From: Balneolaceae bacterium
GTDB lineage: Bacteria; Bacteroidota; Rhodothermia; Balneolales; Balneolaceae
Direction: 5' to 3'
Assembly: GCA_007123985.1 (NCBI GenBank)
Contig: SLGA01000239.1
Location: 1 to 8,326, forward strand
DNA: 8,326 bases
Numbering within the stretch: position 1 is the stretch's first letter; each line of letters opens with the position of its first letter. The notes beneath the pieces were generated by a model that did not search any database, was not told the origin of the DNA, and saw nothing but the letters and a program-made list of their open reading frames with translations. Below, piece by piece: positions 6,447 through 8,326 of the stretch. A program made the translations under genes and the position numbers.

Positions 6447-7475
6447 ATGAACATTAAACTCGTTGAAAAATTCTTTGCCAATCAAACAACTCCGGGTGAG
6501 AGTAAAAAAGTATTGGAGTGGCTTGAGACCACTGATGGAGCTGATTATTTAAAAAAAAGATTCCAAAAAGATTCGCAGTTACTCGATAGGGATGATCTGC
6601 GATCACTTGTACCGGAACTGGAATCAAATAATCTCTTCAGTTCTATTGAAAAAGAAATTAACAACAGAAGAAAGATTTTATCACTTAGAAGAGCTAACTG
6701 GCAGGGTACTGTAGTAAAAGCAGCCGCAGCAGTATTGGTTATTCTTTCAGCCTCTCTTTTTGCCATTTCTCATCATCAGTTTTTGGAAAATCAGATTGTT
6801 GAACGTGAACCTGCAATTTTCCAGACACAGGATGAGCAACACCGAGAAATAACACTTAGAGACAGTACGGTGGTTCGGATGAATAGTAATTCTGAAATGA
6901 TTGTCTCAAAAGATTATGACCGCGGAACCCGTGAAATTACGTTAACCGGTGAAGCCTATTTTGATGTGGCTCACGACCCGGATCAGCCTTTCATAGTCCA
7001 TGCAAATCAATCCACAGTTGAGGTTCTTGGCACGGCATTTAATGTGCGATCTGTAACGGGACAGGATAATGTTCAGGTTGCTGTTATAGAGGGGGTTGTC
7101 TCATTCAAAAATAAAAAAATTAATACAGAAAAAAATAATCATTCGGTGATATTGTCGCAGGGGCAGTATGGATATATGGATTTGGCAGAGGGTTCAATAA
7201 CCGTAGATGAAATTGCCATAAATAACTACCTGACATGGAAAAGTGGCCGATTTGTTTTCGACGGAGTCGCTTTAAATCAAGTCTGTCTTCAGCTTTCAAG
7301 ATTGTATGACGTATCGTGTGGCTTTGAAGATGCAAATATGAAAAACTTGCAATTAACTGCAAATTTCTCTGACCACTCACTGGAAAAAACTCTCGAAGTG
7401 ATTGCACTTTCGTTGGAGATTGATTTCTCCATTATGGGAAGTAAAGTAAACTGGACTATTACTAGTAATAACTAA
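6447..7475 (+). CDS. FecR-like anti-sigma factor (inner-membrane signal transducer)
   Basis: A 342-residue single-pass membrane protein that should hold the sigma factor inactive and transmit the signal from the outer-membrane receptor. The cytoplasmic N-terminus (about 1-86) is charged and begins N-I-K-L-V-E-K-F-F, followed by T-P-G-E-S-K-K-V-L-E-W, common in Bacteroidota FecR proteins. One transmembrane segment lies at about 89-108. The periplasmic FecR domain (about 126-222) contains G-E-A-Y-F-D-V (168-174) and V-L-G-T-A-F-N-V (193-200), both family hallmarks. Residues about 265-337 match the C-terminal DUF4974-type domain (G-R-F-V-F-D-G-V-x-L-x-Q-V), which is thought to contact the receptor's STN domain. 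The gene is full length. It stands 66 bp before the receptor gene, close enough for co-transcription. Confidence 0.94.
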   Translation: MNIKLVEKFFANQTTPGESKKVLEWLETTDGADYLKKRFQKDSQLLDRDDLRSLVPELESNNLFSSIEKEINNRRKILSLRRANWQGTVVKAAAAVLVILSASLFAISHHQFLENQIVEREPAIFQTQDEQHREITLRDSTVVRMNSNSEMIVSKDYDRGTREITLTGEAYFDVAHDPDQPFIVHANQSTVEVLGTAFNVRSVTGQDNVQVAVIEGVVSFKNKKINTEKNNHSVILSQGQYGYMDLAEGSITVDEIAINNYLTWKSGRFVFDGVALNQVCLQLSRLYDVSCGFEDANMKNLQLTANFSDHSLEKTLEVIALSLEIDFSIMGSKVNWTITSNN

Positions 7476-7541
7476 ATACGATCAAACAAAACCATTAAAT
7501 GAAGAAGTGTTAATTAATAATAACTCAAAACATCTATAAAT

Positions 7542-8326
7542 ATGCCTGAATCTACCATAACCAAAAATGTAAGGAATAAGCTTCTTAGGAAGCTTTTAGG
7601 GACTCTATGTATTCTTCTCGTGCCTATTTTGGGAATACCAAATATGTATGCTGCCCAAAGTGAGTCTTCAAGCAAAGAGGATTTGAAGAAAGAGGTATCG
7701 TTATTGGCAAATCTTATTGATTCAAAGGAGATTGGAAAGGACGAGATGTATATTTCTGTTGAATTTAATGAAATATTGCTTGCTGACGCACTTGGTATTT
7801 TAGCGGAAAAATTGCGAGTTGGCATTTCATATCAGACAGAAGTTATGCCGGTAAAGATAGTAAGTTTGAAGAGAACAAACGCTCCATTTTATGAGGTGTT
7901 AACTGCACTATTTGATGGAACAAATCTTGAACTTGTTCTGCCTGCAAGTAAAGATGTGATCGTGATTCGAGAAAAGAAGAGTGAAACTGAAGATGATCTC
8001 TTTCAGGAAACGGTAACAGGGTCAATAGTGGATGCAAGAACCGGAGATGGGCTGCCAGGTGTAAATATTATGATTGAAGGTACAAGCTCAGGTACAACTA
8101 CCAATATAGATGGGGAGTTTTCTCTTCAGGTTGAAAATCTTCAACAAGCATTAATTATATCTTACATCGGTTATCAGCGAATGAGAGTTGAAATTGACGG
8201 AAGAAACGAAATAAATGTTGAGTTGGCACCAGATACGCAGATGTTGGATGATATTGTAGTAGTTGGATACGGTACCCAAAGACGATCTGAAATCACCGGT
8301 TCAGTGGGAATTGTGACGGCAGATGA
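7542..8326 (+). CDS. SusC/RagA-type TonB-dependent receptor with STN domain (3' end outside window)
   Basis: The frame runs off the window; 261 residues are visible of a protein normally about 1,000-1,150 long. It should import a ligand (glycan, siderophore complex or similar) across the outer membrane using TonB energy, and also signal to FecR. The ATG at 7542 is the first after an in-frame stop at 7521. Residues about 14-38 form a signal peptide (basic N-region, hydrophobic L-C-I-L-L-V-P-I-L, cleavage near Y-A-A|Q). Residues about 70-142 form an STN (secretin/TonB N-terminal) domain, the part that marks transducing receptors. Residues about 157-230 match a carboxypeptidase-regulatory-like domain (V-T-G-S-I-V-D-A-R-T-G-D-G-L-P-G-V-N). 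L-D-D-I-V-V-V-G-Y-G-T-Q (235-246) is the SusC-family signature leading into the plug. A SusD-like gene would be expected downstream. The ligand cannot be read from this portion. Confidence 0.93.
   Translation, partial: MPESTITKNVRNKLLRKLLGTLCILLVPILGIPNMYAAQSESSSKEDLKKEVSLLANLIDSKEIGKDEMYISVEFNEILLADALGILAEKLRVGISYQTEVMPVKIVSLKRTNAPFYEVLTALFDGTNLELVLPASKDVIVIREKKSETEDDLFQETVTGSIVDARTGDGLPGVNIMIEGTSSGTTTNIDGEFSLQVENLQQALIISYIGYQRMRVEIDGRNEINVELAPDTQMLDDIVVVGYGTQRRSEITGSVGIVTAD

Overview
The window most likely comes from the Bacteroidota or a sister lineage such as Balneolota/Rhodothermota. The evidence is a SusC/RagA-type TonB-dependent receptor preceded by a FecI-like sigma factor and a FecR-like anti-sigma factor, secreted sulfatase and phosphatase genes with Bacteroidota-like features, and starts without clear Shine-Dalgarno sequences. 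All genes read on the + strand. The window edges cut the first gene (5' end missing) and the last gene (3' end missing).

Left half (1-4919), with G+C near one half by eye: the C-terminal part of an alkaline phosphatase (1-837), followed by an intrinsic terminator (888-913). After a 332-bp spacer comes a secreted formylglycine sulfatase resembling heparan N-sulfatase/SGSH (1170-2804). A 261-bp spacer with a hairpin repeat, an inverted repeat and degenerate heptamers then leads to a lipoprotein metallophosphoesterase with a purple-acid-phosphatase-like N-terminal domain (3066-4919). All three enzymes should act outside the cytoplasm and release phosphate or sulfate from esters. Their spacing argues for separate transcription units rather than one tight operon.

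Middle (4920-5601): a 682-bp AT-rich stretch with no credible gene. It holds a perfect Fnr/Dnr-type palindrome (TTGAT-N4-ATCAA) and two nested inverted repeats.

Right half (5602-8326), clearly more AT-rich: a FecI-like ECF sigma factor with a hydrophobic C-terminal tail, a FecR-like anti-sigma factor, and a TonB-dependent receptor with an N-terminal STN signalling domain, followed by a carboxypeptidase-regulatory-like domain and the start of the plug. This is the standard layout of a surface-signalling relay: the receptor senses its substrate, signals through FecR, and FecR releases the sigma factor.

The most notable signal outside the genes is a pair of nearly identical palindromes, TTGATTACTATCAA (948-961) and TTGATTACAATCAA (5117-5130). 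They differ at one of 14 bases. One lies upstream of the sulfatase and one upstream of the sigma factor, so a single Crp/Fnr-family regulator may connect the two halves. I see no CRISPR array, tRNA, rRNA, insertion sequence or clearly new multi-gene system.
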